A DNA stretch of 64,000 nt from an uncultured Mediterraneibacter sp. (GTDB taxonomy: Bacteria > Bacillota > Clostridia > Lachnospirales > Lachnospiraceae): the NCBI GenBank assembly GCA_944377745.1, contig CALWFV010000009.1:1-64000 (forward strand), read 5' to 3'. The notes below the pieces were generated by a model. It saw nothing but the letters and a program-made list of their open reading frames with translations. It ran no database searches and was not told the origin of the DNA. This document shows positions 18,347 to 26,533 of the stretch, one piece after another. Within the stretch, counting starts at the first letter, position 1; each line of letters opens with the position of its first letter. The position numbers and the translations under genes were made by a program.

Positions 18347-20576
18347 TAGAAATGTCTCTGTGGGAAATCTCCCGGCGGCAGGAGTGGTGCTGCTCCTTTG
18401 GAGTTTTGCTTCCTGGGCATTTGCGGTGAATTCCGTTATGGCAGAAGAGGCAGAAGGATATGAACCGCCCCGGATCACCTTATCGGAACCGGAATCCGGG
18501 TCTGTGTGGTATCAGGAGCCACCGGAGTTAAAGATCATCCATTCGGATCCGGAGACAGTGACCAGATACCTGGTGAAAACGCCTTCAGGAGAAGAAACAG
18601 AGGGAGAGCTGTGGATCGAGAGGGAAGAAACAGAGGAGCCGGAAGAGACTGAACCGCCTCAGGAGCCGGAAGGTGCAGAACCCTCCTGGGAACCAGACGG
18701 GGTAGAACCGCTGGAGGAGTCTGGGGAGAGGGGAAGACCTCAGAAGTCGGGAACATCGGAAATACAGGAGGAGACAGAAGAGGAAACAGAGGAGCCGGAG
18801 AAGACGAGAGGAAGTGAGGCAGAAAAGGAGACGGGGGATACTGTACCGGTCAAACCGGTGACAGCAGTCATATCCGGGGAAATCTGGGAGGAAGGTGAAA
18901 ACCGTCTGCTGGTGTGGATGGAGACAGTTGAGGATGGAACGGAAGTGTACCGGGAAGAACGGAAGATCCGGCTGGATGAGAGACCGCCGGGGAAAGTGTC
19001 CTTTACCTATCGAGATTCTGCCGGAGGATATTTCTCATCCTCTGTTAAGATCAGTGTGCATGCGTCGGATGAGGTTTCCGGCGTTCGGGAGATCATATGT
19101 ACAGCAGGAAACAGGACGAAAAGGCGGCTAGAAGGAGGACAGGGGACACTGGAGATCCCGCCAGGATTTACGGGAAAGGTCACGGCCTGTGCGGTGGATA
19201 ACTCCGGAAGAGAAGGCCCCAGATCAGAGTCGGACTGGATCTGCTGTGAGGATGAGGCTCCTCTGATCAGTCTGGATATCGGTCAGAAAGAAGGATTATG
19301 GCAGGACAGGGCGGCCACGGTTCGGCTCGAAGTTTGTGAATCGGGAGAAAAGTACGGATTTTCTTCAGGACTTAAAAGCGTAACATATTATGTTGACGGA
19401 CAGGCAGCAGGCAGAAAAGAATATCCTGACGGGAGTACAGTCTGTTCAGACAGCCTGAGTTTTAAGGTTGATGAAGCATCACGGAATGGGCAGGGGATCC
19501 AGATTATGGCCCATGCACTGGACAGAGCAGGGAACACTTCTGTCAAGATAGGGAAAGTCTTTATCGATACAGAGATTCCGGCAATAAGTGTAAAGGGGAT
19601 CGAGGAGGCTGCGATCACAGGGAAAGATACAGAGATAGAGGTCACTGTTTCCGAAGAAAATATACTCTCAGAAGGAAAAGTGTGTGTGTTCCGCACGGTT
19701 CCCGGAGAGGACAAACAGGAGGTTATAAATATGCCGCTGGAAATCCGGGACGGGGCAGGGCAGGAATTTAAGAAGGCTGTGCTCCTGCAGGAGTCCGGAA
19801 TGTACGAGTGTATTGTCACAGCGGCGGATGCAGCAGGACATAAGGCAGAACAGAAGATAACTTTTACAATAGACCGCGAAAGCCCGGTCATAAGATATGT
19901 GGATCAGATGAACGGCGCAAATATTCGTTTTTTTCAATGGAACTATGGCAGAGAAGAGATGATACAAGATCTTACAGGGTATTCTTACAGCATGTATCTG
20001 AACGGAGAACCTTATTTTTCAGGCAGCATGGTGACAGAGGAAGGAGAGAAGCTTCTGGAGGTCAGAGCAGAGGACGAGGCCGGAAATGTGTCCTTTGCAA
20101 GGGCTGCATTTACAGTTGATCACACTCCTCCTGTTATACACTGGGGCGAATTGGAGGATGGAGGGAAATATGATGGCACCGCTGTCCTCGGTTTATGGGT
20201 CGATGGAACGGGGGAACGGATCAGAACTCTCTATATCAATAAAGAAAGACAGAAGATCAGTGCAGACAGCCGGATCTTTCAGTACGAGATCACGGAGAGC
20301 GGGCGATATACCGTTGATGTAAAGGCGGATGATCTGGCAGGAAATGAGTCGGCGGAGCAGATATCTTTTGAGGTCCGGGAGCAGAATGGGCTTGCCGGAA
20401 CAGTTATCGAACCGGTCAGGAGGATATTCTCCGGGGATGAGGGGGAACTTGAAGAGAAAGATGAGAACCGGGAGAGGAATCATATGCATGTAACAGTTGT
20501 ACTCTTTGTTATCGGGGCTGCGGCCGCGCTATGCGCTTTTTATATTTCCTGTAAGCGCAGGAAGGGGATGGCGTAA
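18306..20576 (+). CDS. Bitopic surface protein with Ig-like repeats, unknown function
   Basis: The 756-residue protein has a basic N-terminus and a hydrophobic segment at ~21-42 (signal or anchor), a Glu/Pro-rich stretch at ~95-185, then several Ig-like/FN3-like units with recurring 'DRAGNTS', 'DAAGHKAEQ', 'DEAGNVS' and 'DDLAGNES' turns ending in F-x-V/I-D, as in bacterial Ig-like (Big/OmpL47) domains. It ends in a membrane helix (~727-745) and a short basic tail. There is no LPXTG. It is therefore wall-facing and membrane-anchored. GGGGGAGCAGG precedes the ATG, which lies inside the pseudokinase gene. A signalling or adhesion complex with that protein is inferred from the coupling alone. Confidence 0.7.
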   Translation: MKNRHKIRRKRRDNRNVSVGNLPAAGVVLLLWSFASWAFAVNSVMAEEAEGYEPPRITLSEPESGSVWYQEPPELKIIHSDPETVTRYLVKTPSGEETEGELWIEREETEEPEETEPPQEPEGAEPSWEPDGVEPLEESGERGRPQKSGTSEIQEETEEETEEPEKTRGSEAEKETGDTVPVKPVTAVISGEIWEEGENRLLVWMETVEDGTEVYREERKIRLDERPPGKVSFTYRDSAGGYFSSSVKISVHASDEVSGVREIICTAGNRTKRRLEGGQGTLEIPPGFTGKVTACAVDNSGREGPRSESDWICCEDEAPLISLDIGQKEGLWQDRAATVRLEVCESGEKYGFSSGLKSVTYYVDGQAAGRKEYPDGSTVCSDSLSFKVDEASRNGQGIQIMAHALDRAGNTSVKIGKVFIDTEIPAISVKGIEEAAITGKDTEIEVTVSEENILSEGKVCVFRTVPGEDKQEVINMPLEIRDGAGQEFKKAVLLQESGMYECIVTAADAAGHKAEQKITFTIDRESPVIRYVDQMNGANIRFFQWNYGREEMIQDLTGYSYSMYLNGEPYFSGSMVTEEGEKLLEVRAEDEAGNVSFARAAFTVDHTPPVIHWGELEDGGKYDGTAVLGLWVDGTGERIRTLYINKERQKISADSRIFQYEITESGRYTVDVKADDLAGNESAEQISFEVREQNGLAGTVIEPVRRIFSGDEGELEEKDENRERNHMHVTVVLFVIGAAAALCAFYISCKRRKGMA

Positions 20577-20610
20577 AAAGTGGCACAGAAATAAGAACGG
20601 ACATAAATAA

Positions 20611-20695
20611 CCGGGTACTGAGCTTATAGCAGTACCCGGAAAACCCGTATAAAAAGGGAGGATGCCGGGTGACCGATCGGTTCGGTCCCCGGCAT
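20611..20695 (+). other. Two strong hairpins downstream of the Ig-like gene
   Basis: CCGGGTACTG/CAGTACCCGG (20611-20620 with 20630-20639), then ATGCCGGG/CCCGGCAT (20662-20669 with 20688-20695) enclosing GACCGA/TCGGTC. Neither has a T-run, so they may be 3' stabilising structures or rho-assisted ends. The rest of the gap to 21062 holds a terminator (20856) and AT-rich sequence with no gene that I can see. Confidence 0.5.
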
Positions 20696-20855
20696 GTATT
20701 ATGAAAAAGTTTATTCAAGATAACTTCTTGGCGTCTTATCTGTTTTTCTGTATTTCTTTGATGGTTATAGTATAGGTGAGAGAAATGAAGAAAAAATGAT
20801 AAGAAAGTGAAAGAATTTTAAATGATAAATGAACAATTTATGAACGGAACAAAGT

Positions 20856-20886
20856 AAAAGACCGATGGGGGAGCCATCGGTCTTTT
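20856..20886. terminator. Bidirectional intrinsic terminator
   Basis: A perfect 13-bp stem, AAAAGACCGATGG (20856-20868) with CCATCGGTCTTTT (20874-20886), is flanked by A and T runs. It insulates the Ig-like gene from the small Asn-rich gene. Confidence 0.85.
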
Positions 20887-21062
20887 GAGGGGAGTATAAA
20901 TAATTAATAAGGGGTTGTAGAAAGTAACCTCTCTACAATAGACAGTATAATATACCAAATTGGAAAAAGCAAGCAAAAAATGAAAAAAGTATGCGAAACA
21001 TGTATAAAAGACTCCGGGGCAAGAGAAAATATAGGTGTATCAAATAAACAGGAGGGATACTC

Positions 21063-21257
21063 ATGGCAAAGAATTATAACAACATGAACAACAATTCAAA
21101 CAAAAATGCAGGAAACAACTCTTATTCATCCTATGCGGATGAGCAGAGCAAAAACAAAAATTCCAACAAGAACAGCTCAAACTCAAATTCCACGAACTCC
21201 AGAAACAAGAACTGTGGAAGAAATATGGATTCTGACGATATGACAGACCGCTATTAA
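21063..21257 (+). CDS. Small Asn/Ser/Lys-rich protein
   Basis: The 64-residue product (MAKNYNNMNNNSNKNAGNN...) is dominated by Asn, Ser and Lys. It has one Cys near the end and an acidic, aromatic C-terminus (DSDDMTDRY). An AGGAGGG sits 6 nt before the ATG, and terminators flank the gene on both sides, so it is very likely translated. I cannot name the family. The low complexity recalls small spore-core or coat proteins of Clostridia, but no SASP germination-protease site is visible. No membrane segment or signal is seen. Confidence 0.7.
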   Translation: MAKNYNNMNNNSNKNAGNNSYSSYADEQSKNKNSNKNSSNSNSTNSRNKNCGRNMDSDDMTDRY

Positions 21258-21342
21258 AGGCGCGGAAGGAATCAGAAACAAGAATTTTCTGCCCTGATCC
21301 GGGAAACAAGACCGGACCCGGGCAGATGAGAAAGAAACACCG

Positions 21343-21373
21343 GGGCAGGGGAAAGTTAAACTTTACTCTGCCC
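21343..21373 (+). terminator. Probable terminator of the Asn-rich gene
   Basis: GGGCAG (21343-21348) pairs with CTGCCC (21368-21373), with inner AAAGT/ACTTT, and is followed by TTGATTT. A weaker GC-rich hairpin precedes it around 21292-21324. Confidence 0.55.
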
Positions 21374-21423
21374 TTGATTTATAGTAAGATGGATACAGAC
21401 AAAAAATGAGGACGGAAAATTTC

Positions 21424-22572
21424 ATGGAGAAAATGGAATGGATCGCGCCCTGCCACTTTGGACTGGAATCTGTATTAAAAAGAGAGATCCAGGATCTGGG
21501 TTATGAAATTACTCAGGTTGAAGACGGAAGAGTGACATTCTGTGGGGGGATTGACGCTGCATGCAGGGCGAATATTTTTTTGAGGACAGCGGAGCGGATA
21601 CTCTTAAAGGCGGGCAGTTTTAAAGCCTGCACTTTTGATGCACTTTTTGAAAAGACCAAAGCGGTTCCGTGGGAGAACTATATTCCGAACGACGGAAAAT
21701 TCTGGGTGACGAAAGCTTCCTCAGTCAAGAGCAAGCTCTTCAGTCCATCAGATATACAGTCAATCATGAAAAAGGCTATGGTGGAACGGCTGAAATCGTG
21801 TTATCATATTCAGTGGTTCAAGGAGGATGGTGCGTCATATCCGGTTCGTGTGTTTCTGATGAAGGATGTGGTGACGATTGGGATCGATACTTCCGGGATG
21901 TCGCTACACAAGAGAGGATACCGTCTGGTTGCCGGCAAGGCGCCTATAGCGGAAAATCTGGCGGCGGCGCTGATCATGCTTACACCCTGGAGAAAGGACA
22001 GAATCCTGGTCGATCCGTTCTGTGGGAGCGGGACATTTCCTATTGAGGCTGCTATGATGGCGGCGAATATCGCTCCGGGGATGAACCGGTCGTTTACAGC
22101 TGAAAAGTGGACAAACCTGATAGACAGAAAATATTGGTATGAAGCGGTCGACGAGGCAAATGATCTTGTGGATGACCAGGTGGAGACAGATATCCAGGGA
22201 TATGATATAGATCCCGATGTGCTCAGGACAGCGCGTCAGAACGCGGAAAATGCAGGTGTTTCTCACCTGATCCATTTTCAGCAGAGGGCAGTAGAGGATT
22301 TAAGTCACCCGAAAAAGTATGGGTTTATCATAACAAATCCTCCTTATGGTGAGAGAATGGAAGAAAAGGAGCGGCTTCCCCGGCTCTACAGGGAATTCGG
22401 TGAGAGTTTCAGAAGGCTGGACAGCTGGTCCGCATATATGATCACAAGCTATGATGAAGCTGAACGGTATTTCGGCAGAAAGGCTGACAGGAATAGAAAA
22501 ATATACAACGGAATGCTCCGTACATATTTCTATCAGTTTTCGGGTCCCAAACCGCCAAGACAGAAAAAATAG
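21424..22572 (+). CDS. THUMP-domain rRNA guanine-N2 methyltransferase (RlmL/YpsC-like)
   Basis: This is a class I SAM-dependent RNA methyltransferase. An N-terminal THUMP region (about residues 40-150) is followed by the methyltransferase domain, with VDPFCGSGTFPIEAA as the SAM-binding motif and NPPYGER as the catalytic N-P-P-Y loop, both diagnostic of guanine-N2 methylation. Relatives modify 23S rRNA (RlmL N-terminal half, YpsC). ATG 21424 (MEKMEWIAPCHFGLE) is preferred because TGAGGA lies upstream and homologues start there. ATG 21406 is in frame without a binding site. It is followed after 12 bp by rdgB and then the phosphoesterase, forming a three-gene operon. Confidence 0.88.
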   Translation: MEKMEWIAPCHFGLESVLKREIQDLGYEITQVEDGRVTFCGGIDAACRANIFLRTAERILLKAGSFKACTFDALFEKTKAVPWENYIPNDGKFWVTKASSVKSKLFSPSDIQSIMKKAMVERLKSCYHIQWFKEDGASYPVRVFLMKDVVTIGIDTSGMSLHKRGYRLVAGKAPIAENLAAALIMLTPWRKDRILVDPFCGSGTFPIEAAMMAANIAPGMNRSFTAEKWTNLIDRKYWYEAVDEANDLVDDQVETDIQGYDIDPDVLRTARQNAENAGVSHLIHFQQRAVEDLSHPKKYGFIITNPPYGERMEEKERLPRLYREFGESFRRLDSWSAYMITSYDEAERYFGRKADRNRKIYNGMLRTYFYQFSGPKPPRQKK

Positions 22573-22584
22573 AAGGTACAGAAG

Positions 22585-23199
22585 ATGAAGAGAAGAATTG
22601 TGTTTGCCACTGGTAATGAAAATAAAATGAAGGAGATCAGGATGATCCTTGCTGATCTGAATATGGAGGTGATCTCCATGAAGGAGGCGGGAGTCGATAT
22701 TGAGATCGTGGAGGACGGAATGTCCTTTGAAGAAAATGCGGAGATCAAAGCGAGATCTGTCTCAAGAGTCCTGACGAACGATATCGTGCTCGCTGATGAT
22801 TCCGGCCTTGAGATTGATTACCTGGATAAGGCGCCTGGGATCTATTCCGCGCGTTTTGCCGGCGAGGATACGTCTTACGACATAAAAAACCGCATCTTTC
22901 TTGATCGTCTGGAGGGCGTTCCGGATGAGGAGAGGACGGCACGATTTGTCTGTGCCGTCGCGGCGGTATTTCCGGACGGGACAGCGGAAACTGTGAGGGA
23001 GACCATTGAGGGCAGGATTGCCCACGAGATCTCCGGGGATAACGGATTTGGATATGATCCGATATTTTATGTGCCGGAATATGGATGTACAACGGCGGAG
23101 ATGACGCCGGAGCAGAAGAACGAACTGAGTCACAGGGGAAAAGCTCTCCGTTCGATGAAAAAGATTCTGGAAAAGAAGTTCAGAGAGGGAAATTTATGA
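22585..23199 (+). CDS. rdgB: XTP/dITP diphosphatase (RdgB/HAM1 family)
   Basis: The 204-residue house-cleaning enzyme hydrolyses non-canonical purine triphosphates (XTP, dITP, ITP) to monophosphates plus PPi, keeping them out of nucleic acids. It has the opening FATGNENKMKEI, the metal-binding LADDSGLEIDYL, the APGIYSARFAGE loop and the base-pocket region GFGYDPIFYVPEYG. The stop codon overlaps the ATG of the next gene (ATGA), so the two are coupled. Confidence 0.94.
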   Translation: MKRRIVFATGNENKMKEIRMILADLNMEVISMKEAGVDIEIVEDGMSFEENAEIKARSVSRVLTNDIVLADDSGLEIDYLDKAPGIYSARFAGEDTSYDIKNRIFLDRLEGVPDEERTARFVCAVAAVFPDGTAETVRETIEGRIAHEISGDNGFGYDPIFYVPEYGCTTAEMTPEQKNELSHRGKALRSMKKILEKKFREGNL

Positions 23200-23675
23200 G
23201 AGTGTTGATCGTCAGTGATACACACGGCAGACACGCAGCGTTTGACCGCGCACTGGAAGAGGCGGGAAAGTTCGACATGTTTATTCATCTGGGGGATATT
23301 GAAGGCGGTGAAGATTATATAGAGGCTGTTGTGGACTGTGAAAAACATATGGTCCGCGGGAACAATGACTTTTTCTCGGATCTGCCCCGGGAAGAAGAAT
23401 TTTATATCGGACCTTATAAAGTCTTCATTACGCATGGTCATGCCTATTATGTGTCCCTTGATCCCGAATATATTCTGGAAGAGGGACGAGCAAGGAAGGC
23501 TGACCTTATTATGTTTGGACATACTCATAAGCCGTATTTCTATCAGGTTGATGATATTACTGTACTGAATCCCGGGAGCCTGTCATTTCCGCGGCAGGAG
23601 GGGCGCAGGGGGAGCTATATGATCCTTGAGTTTGGAGAGGACGGAAAGCTTCAGTTTGAACAGCGGTATCTGTGA
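23196..23675 (+). CDS. Metallophosphoesterase, YfcE/MJ0936 family
   Basis: The 159-residue phosphodiesterase has the five calcineurin-like metal motifs: SDTHG (8-12), GDIE, GNND, THGH and GHTHKP. Family members cleave phosphodiesters with two metal ions, and the natural substrate is unknown. In Firmicutes it commonly follows rdgB, as here. The true start is ATG 23196, overlapping the rdgB stop. The longer frame from 23085 lies inside rdgB and is not homologous. Confidence 0.92.
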   Translation: MRVLIVSDTHGRHAAFDRALEEAGKFDMFIHLGDIEGGEDYIEAVVDCEKHMVRGNNDFFSDLPREEEFYIGPYKVFITHGHAYYVSLDPEYILEEGRARKADLIMFGHTHKPYFYQVDDITVLNPGSLSFPRQEGRRGSYMILEFGEDGKLQFEQRYL

Positions 23676-23787
23676 GAGGCAAGTATGCTTAATGTCTGCG
23701 AAAAAGGATAGAAAATGGTTTTATGGTATTTTCTGAAAAAGAAATGTAAAAAGAGAAAAAAATAAATAAAAAAATTGAAAAATAATG

Positions 23788-23816
23788 TTGACAATCAGGC
23801 GAGAGTATAATATAAT
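23788..23816 (+). promoter_or_regulatory. Consensus promoter of the tRNA operon
   Basis: TTGACA (23788-23793), a 17-bp spacer and TATAAT (23811-23816), in AT-rich DNA 43 bp before the first tRNA. A perfect consensus fits stable RNA transcription. Confidence 0.85.
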
Positions 23817-23858
23817 AATTTTTGCGCTACGGGTTAGACAGGAACCTGAAGCGGACAC

Positions 23859-23933
23859 CGGGGTGTGGCTCAGCTTGGCTAGAGCGCCTGGTTTGGGACC
23901 AGGAGGTCGCAGGTTCGAATCCTGTCACCCCGA
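23859..23933 (+). tRNA. tRNA-Pro (UGG)
   Basis: Acceptor CGGGGTG pairs with CACCCCG. The anticodon loop TTTGGGA gives TGG, and the T arm is GGTTCGAATCC. First gene of the cluster. No encoded CCA. Confidence 0.95.
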
Positions 23934-23938
23934 TATGT

Positions 23939-24009
23939 GCGGGTGTAGTTCAATGGTAGAACACCAGCCTTCCAAGCTGGATACGTGAGTTCGATTCTCA
24001 TCACCCGCT
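23939..24009 (+). tRNA. tRNA-Gly (UCC)
   Basis: Acceptor GCGGGTG pairs with CACCCGC. The anticodon loop CTTCCAA gives TCC. T arm GTTCGATTC. Confidence 0.95.
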
Positions 24010-24053
24010 TTCTCACAGAAATGTGAGGGCATTGCAATAGGATATTTGCATAA

Positions 24054-24127
24054 GAGTCTGTAGCTCAGCTGGATAGAGCAACGGCCTTCTAAGCCGTAGG
24101 TCGTGGGTTCGAATCCCCCCAGGCTCG
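24054..24127 (+). tRNA. tRNA-Arg (UCU)
   Basis: Acceptor GAGTCTG pairs with CAGGCTC (one G-U). The anticodon loop CTTCTAA gives TCT. T arm GGTTCGAATCC. Confidence 0.95.
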
Positions 24128-24131
24128 TTAT

Positions 24132-24206
24132 GGTGGGTATGGTGCAGTTGGTTAGCGCGCCAGATTGTGGTTCTGGATATCGTGGGTTCGAGTCCCACTA
24201 CCCACC
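24132..24206 (+). tRNA. tRNA-His (GUG)
   Basis: The extra G at -1 (24132) pairs with C73 (24206), the tRNA-His hallmark. Acceptor GTGGGTA pairs with TACCCAC, and the anticodon loop TTGTGGT gives GTG. Confidence 0.95.
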
Positions 24207-24255
24207 CTTTTCTTTTATATTTGAACTGGCATGCGGTGTCAGATTAAGTCTTTAA

Positions 24256-24327
24256 TGGGCTATCGCCAAGCGGTAAGGCACAGGACTTTGACTCCTGCAT
24301 TCGCTGGTTCGAATCCAGCTAGCCCAG
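24256..24327 (+). tRNA. tRNA-Gln (UUG)
   Basis: Acceptor TGGGCTA pairs with TAGCCCA. The anticodon loop CTTTGAC gives TTG. The D arm is ATCGCCAAGCGGTAAGGC, typical of Gln. Confidence 0.95.
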
Positions 24328-24363
24328 TTTACCTGGGAGAGCCGGGAAGAAATAACTGAATAT

Positions 24364-24436
24364 GGGCGTGTAGCTCAGGTGGTAGAGCACTTGACTTTTA
24401 ATCAAGTTGTCCGGGGTTCGAATCCCCGCACGCTCA
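24364..24436 (+). tRNA. tRNA-Lys (UUU)
   Basis: Acceptor GGGCGTG pairs with CACGCTC (one G-U). The anticodon loop CTTTTAA gives TTT. Confidence 0.95.
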
Positions 24437-24518
24437 GTTTTCATAAGATACAATAAGGTATTATAGTTGATCGGATAGGAGAAGAAATTTCTCCTATCCG
24501 ATTCTTGTGGAAAGATTT

Positions 24519-24599
24519 GCGGATATGGCGGAATTGGCAGACGCGCCAGATTTAGGATCTGGTGTCTACGACGTGCAGGTTCAAGTCCTGTTATCCGCA
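24519..24599 (+). tRNA. tRNA-Leu (UAG)
   Basis: Class II tRNA with a long variable arm. Acceptor GCGGATA pairs with TATCCGC, and the anticodon loop ATTTAGG gives TAG. Last gene of the operon, 10 bp before the terminator. Confidence 0.95.
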
Positions 24600-24609
24600 T
24601 TGAACTAAT

Positions 24610-24653
24610 TCCCGGGGATGTACAAAAGTTGATGTCCCTGGGATTTTTTTTTA
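24610..24653 (+). terminator. Terminator of the tRNA operon
   Basis: TCCCGGGGA (24610-24618) pairs with TCCCTGGGA (24635-24643) and is followed by a run of nine T. Confidence 0.9.
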
Positions 24654-24779
24654 TATCGAAAAGAAAACATACAGAAGAAATGTAGTGATGTTAAAAGTCC
24701 AGCTAAGAAATGTCAAGAGGTGATATGAAAAAAGTTAAATTTTTTACAGTAGCGAAAAAAGGGGTAACCTTAACAGACC

Positions 24780-26515
24780 ATTCCGATATATTGGATTGGT
24801 CGTGAACTAAATATTGGGAATGCCGTGTTGGTTATGCGGCTTTCCGTATCTTGTCTGGATGCTCTGCGGCAAAGCGCCTGCAGTGCTCTTCCGGGGTGAT
24901 GACCTCGAAGGGTTTGTTATCCCGGAGCATGGCAAAGATGATGTTACAGATCTTATGCATGACAGCTCCCATTGCTGCTGGCTTTTTCTTGCTGGAACAC
25001 TTCCGGGTGTAGTAGTCGTAAACTACAGGATTCACAGGTATGCCGCTCCCTTTATCAACCTTTACGTTATTGAGCGCGGCCATGTGAAGAACCCGTCTGG
25101 CAAGGCTGGAGCCACGCTTGGACATATGGACTCTATCGCCATTGAGTTTCCCGGACTGTTTGACAGCGGGGTCAAGCCCAAAGTAGGCGTAAAGCTTTTT
25201 GGGGGAAGAAAAAAGTTTAAAATTCCCCAGCTCTGCAATCAGGACGACTGCGCTTAAGAATCCAATCCCGCGCAGGGACTGCAGAAGGCAGATCTGATCG
25301 TAGATCAAGGTATCCTGCAGTTTCTCTACCGTCTCATGGAGCGCTTTCAGGAGTGCATCCAGATGTTTCTGGTATTCCTGGTAAGTATCGATATAAAGAC
25401 GGATGCGGACAGCATTGCTTGGAAGAGCCCTGCCAAAAACAGCGGCATCCTGTGCGGCAGCGATGATGGCATCATACTTACGCAGAGCATAAGCTTCGCC
25501 AAAACGTGCGGTACTGCGGATGATATCCACAATGTCATCTTTGGAAGCGGCAAGCATGTCCTCTGGAAGAGGATAAGAGCTTAACAGCTTTAAGGAAGAC
25601 TGTATGGTGACTTTGCTGAAGACCTTAGCATAAGCAGGGAAAGATACTTTCAGTTCCGCAGTGAGCTTGAGAGCAACAGCAGACTGGAGATCCTTGAAAT
25701 AATAGTAATCGCGGACCAGATTTCTCAGATCGACAACGGAATCATCCGGGAGGATGGAAGTCTTGAGAGAAACGTTCAGGCCAACAAGGGCAGCCTTTTT
25801 TGAATCGAATTTATCATTATGCAGTTTCCTTATGTTGATATTTGTGCTATTCTTAGTGATGATAGGATTAATGACGGAGCAGTCAAACCCCTTATCACGA
25901 AGGAAGCACAGGAGCGGGATGTGGTAGATCCCGGTAGACTCAAGGAAGCAGCGGCTTTTGAGAGAATACGTCTCTTGTGCTTCTTTTATTTTAGTGACGG
26001 CGAGCTCTCTGGACCGGGGATCAGAATGGATGATCTTAAAGGGCTTCCCAATAAAAGAACCATTGGGGAGAGCGATGGACATCCAGGTAAAATCAGCGCC
26101 AACATCAAGACCGACAGAGAGGTAAGAAGAAACGCTGTCAATCAATGTAAGTAATCTTTTGTAATGCATGATAAAAATCCTTTCCGGCAGGCATCCGTTT
26201 CCATAAGGCGGATACACAACCTAGCGGCTTATACAGGTATAGCCTGAGGCTTCCCAACCAGCCAAACCATAAATCACCACCGAATGGACAGACAGACTTT
26301 CTAAGAGGTTTCTCCGGCGTAAGGCCGGGTCCCAAGGAGGAGTCGTCAATCGCCCTGCCTCAGTGATTATACCTCATGATCAGACTTGGTGCATCATGGA
26401 AGCCACAGACACGGTAAGGAAAGAATAACTTCTGATGGAGAGGGAATCCCTCCTTCAGTTATTCATTTAGACTTTGCAACTATTAACCTGTAGTCATTAT
26501 TGACTACGCCATTAT
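24780..26515 (-). mobile_element. IS110-family insertion sequence (ends approximate)
   Basis: A single DEDD transposase gene with a long non-coding stretch on its 5' side (26170-26533, 364 bp) is the layout of IS110 elements. They lack clear terminal inverted repeats, so I cannot fix the ends. They should lie between the tRNA terminator (24653) and the kinase ribosome binding site (26523). The 5' non-coding end contains several short hairpins, for example GGAGAGGGAATCCCTCC near 26440, and is where IS110 elements encode a bridge RNA. Nothing else coding is visible there. Confidence 0.75.
24832..26169 (-). CDS. IS110-family DEDD transposase/recombinase
   Basis: The 445-residue protein has an N-terminal RuvC-like DEDD domain: Asp22 in SVGLDVGADF, Glu77 in CFLESTGIY, Asp119 and Asp122 in HNDKFDSKKA. 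The C-terminal Tnp_20 domain (LLQSLRGIGFLSAVVLIAELG ... HMSKRGSSLARRVL) carries the conserved Ser. IS110 enzymes move by RNA-guided recombination without classical inverted repeats. ATG 26169 follows AAAGGA. The frame is open 16 codons upstream without a binding site. All catalytic residues are intact, so it may be active. Confidence 0.93.
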   Translation of the reverse strand: MHYKRLLTLIDSVSSYLSVGLDVGADFTWMSIALPNGSFIGKPFKIIHSDPRSRELAVTKIKEAQETYSLKSRCFLESTGIYHIPLLCFLRDKGFDCSVINPIITKNSTNINIRKLHNDKFDSKKAALVGLNVSLKTSILPDDSVVDLRNLVRDYYYFKDLQSAVALKLTAELKVSFPAYAKVFSKVTIQSSLKLLSSYPLPEDMLAASKDDIVDIIRSTARFGEAYALRKYDAIIAAAQDAAVFGRALPSNAVRIRLYIDTYQEYQKHLDALLKALHETVEKLQDTLIYDQICLLQSLRGIGFLSAVVLIAELGNFKLFSSPKKLYAYFGLDPAVKQSGKLNGDRVHMSKRGSSLARRVLHMAALNNVKVDKGSGIPVNPVVYDYYTRKCSSKKKPAAMGAVMHKICNIIFAMLRDNKPFEVITPEEHCRRFAAEHPDKIRKAA

Positions 26516-26533
26516 TATACTAGGAGGAGTACT

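Noticed and set aside
17111-20576. Type VII secretion locus
   Set aside because: The pseudokinase resembles EssB only in general layout. No EssC-type ATPase, WXG100 protein or YukD-like gene is nearby.
23785-23988. 67-codon plus-strand ORF
   Set aside because: It runs through tRNA-Pro and tRNA-Gly and has no ribosome binding site.
24013-24600. Minus-strand ORFs with 'GLEPTISRTT' and 'GFEPTRRRHQ'-like peptides
   Set aside because: These are the well-known false translations of the complementary strand of tRNA genes.
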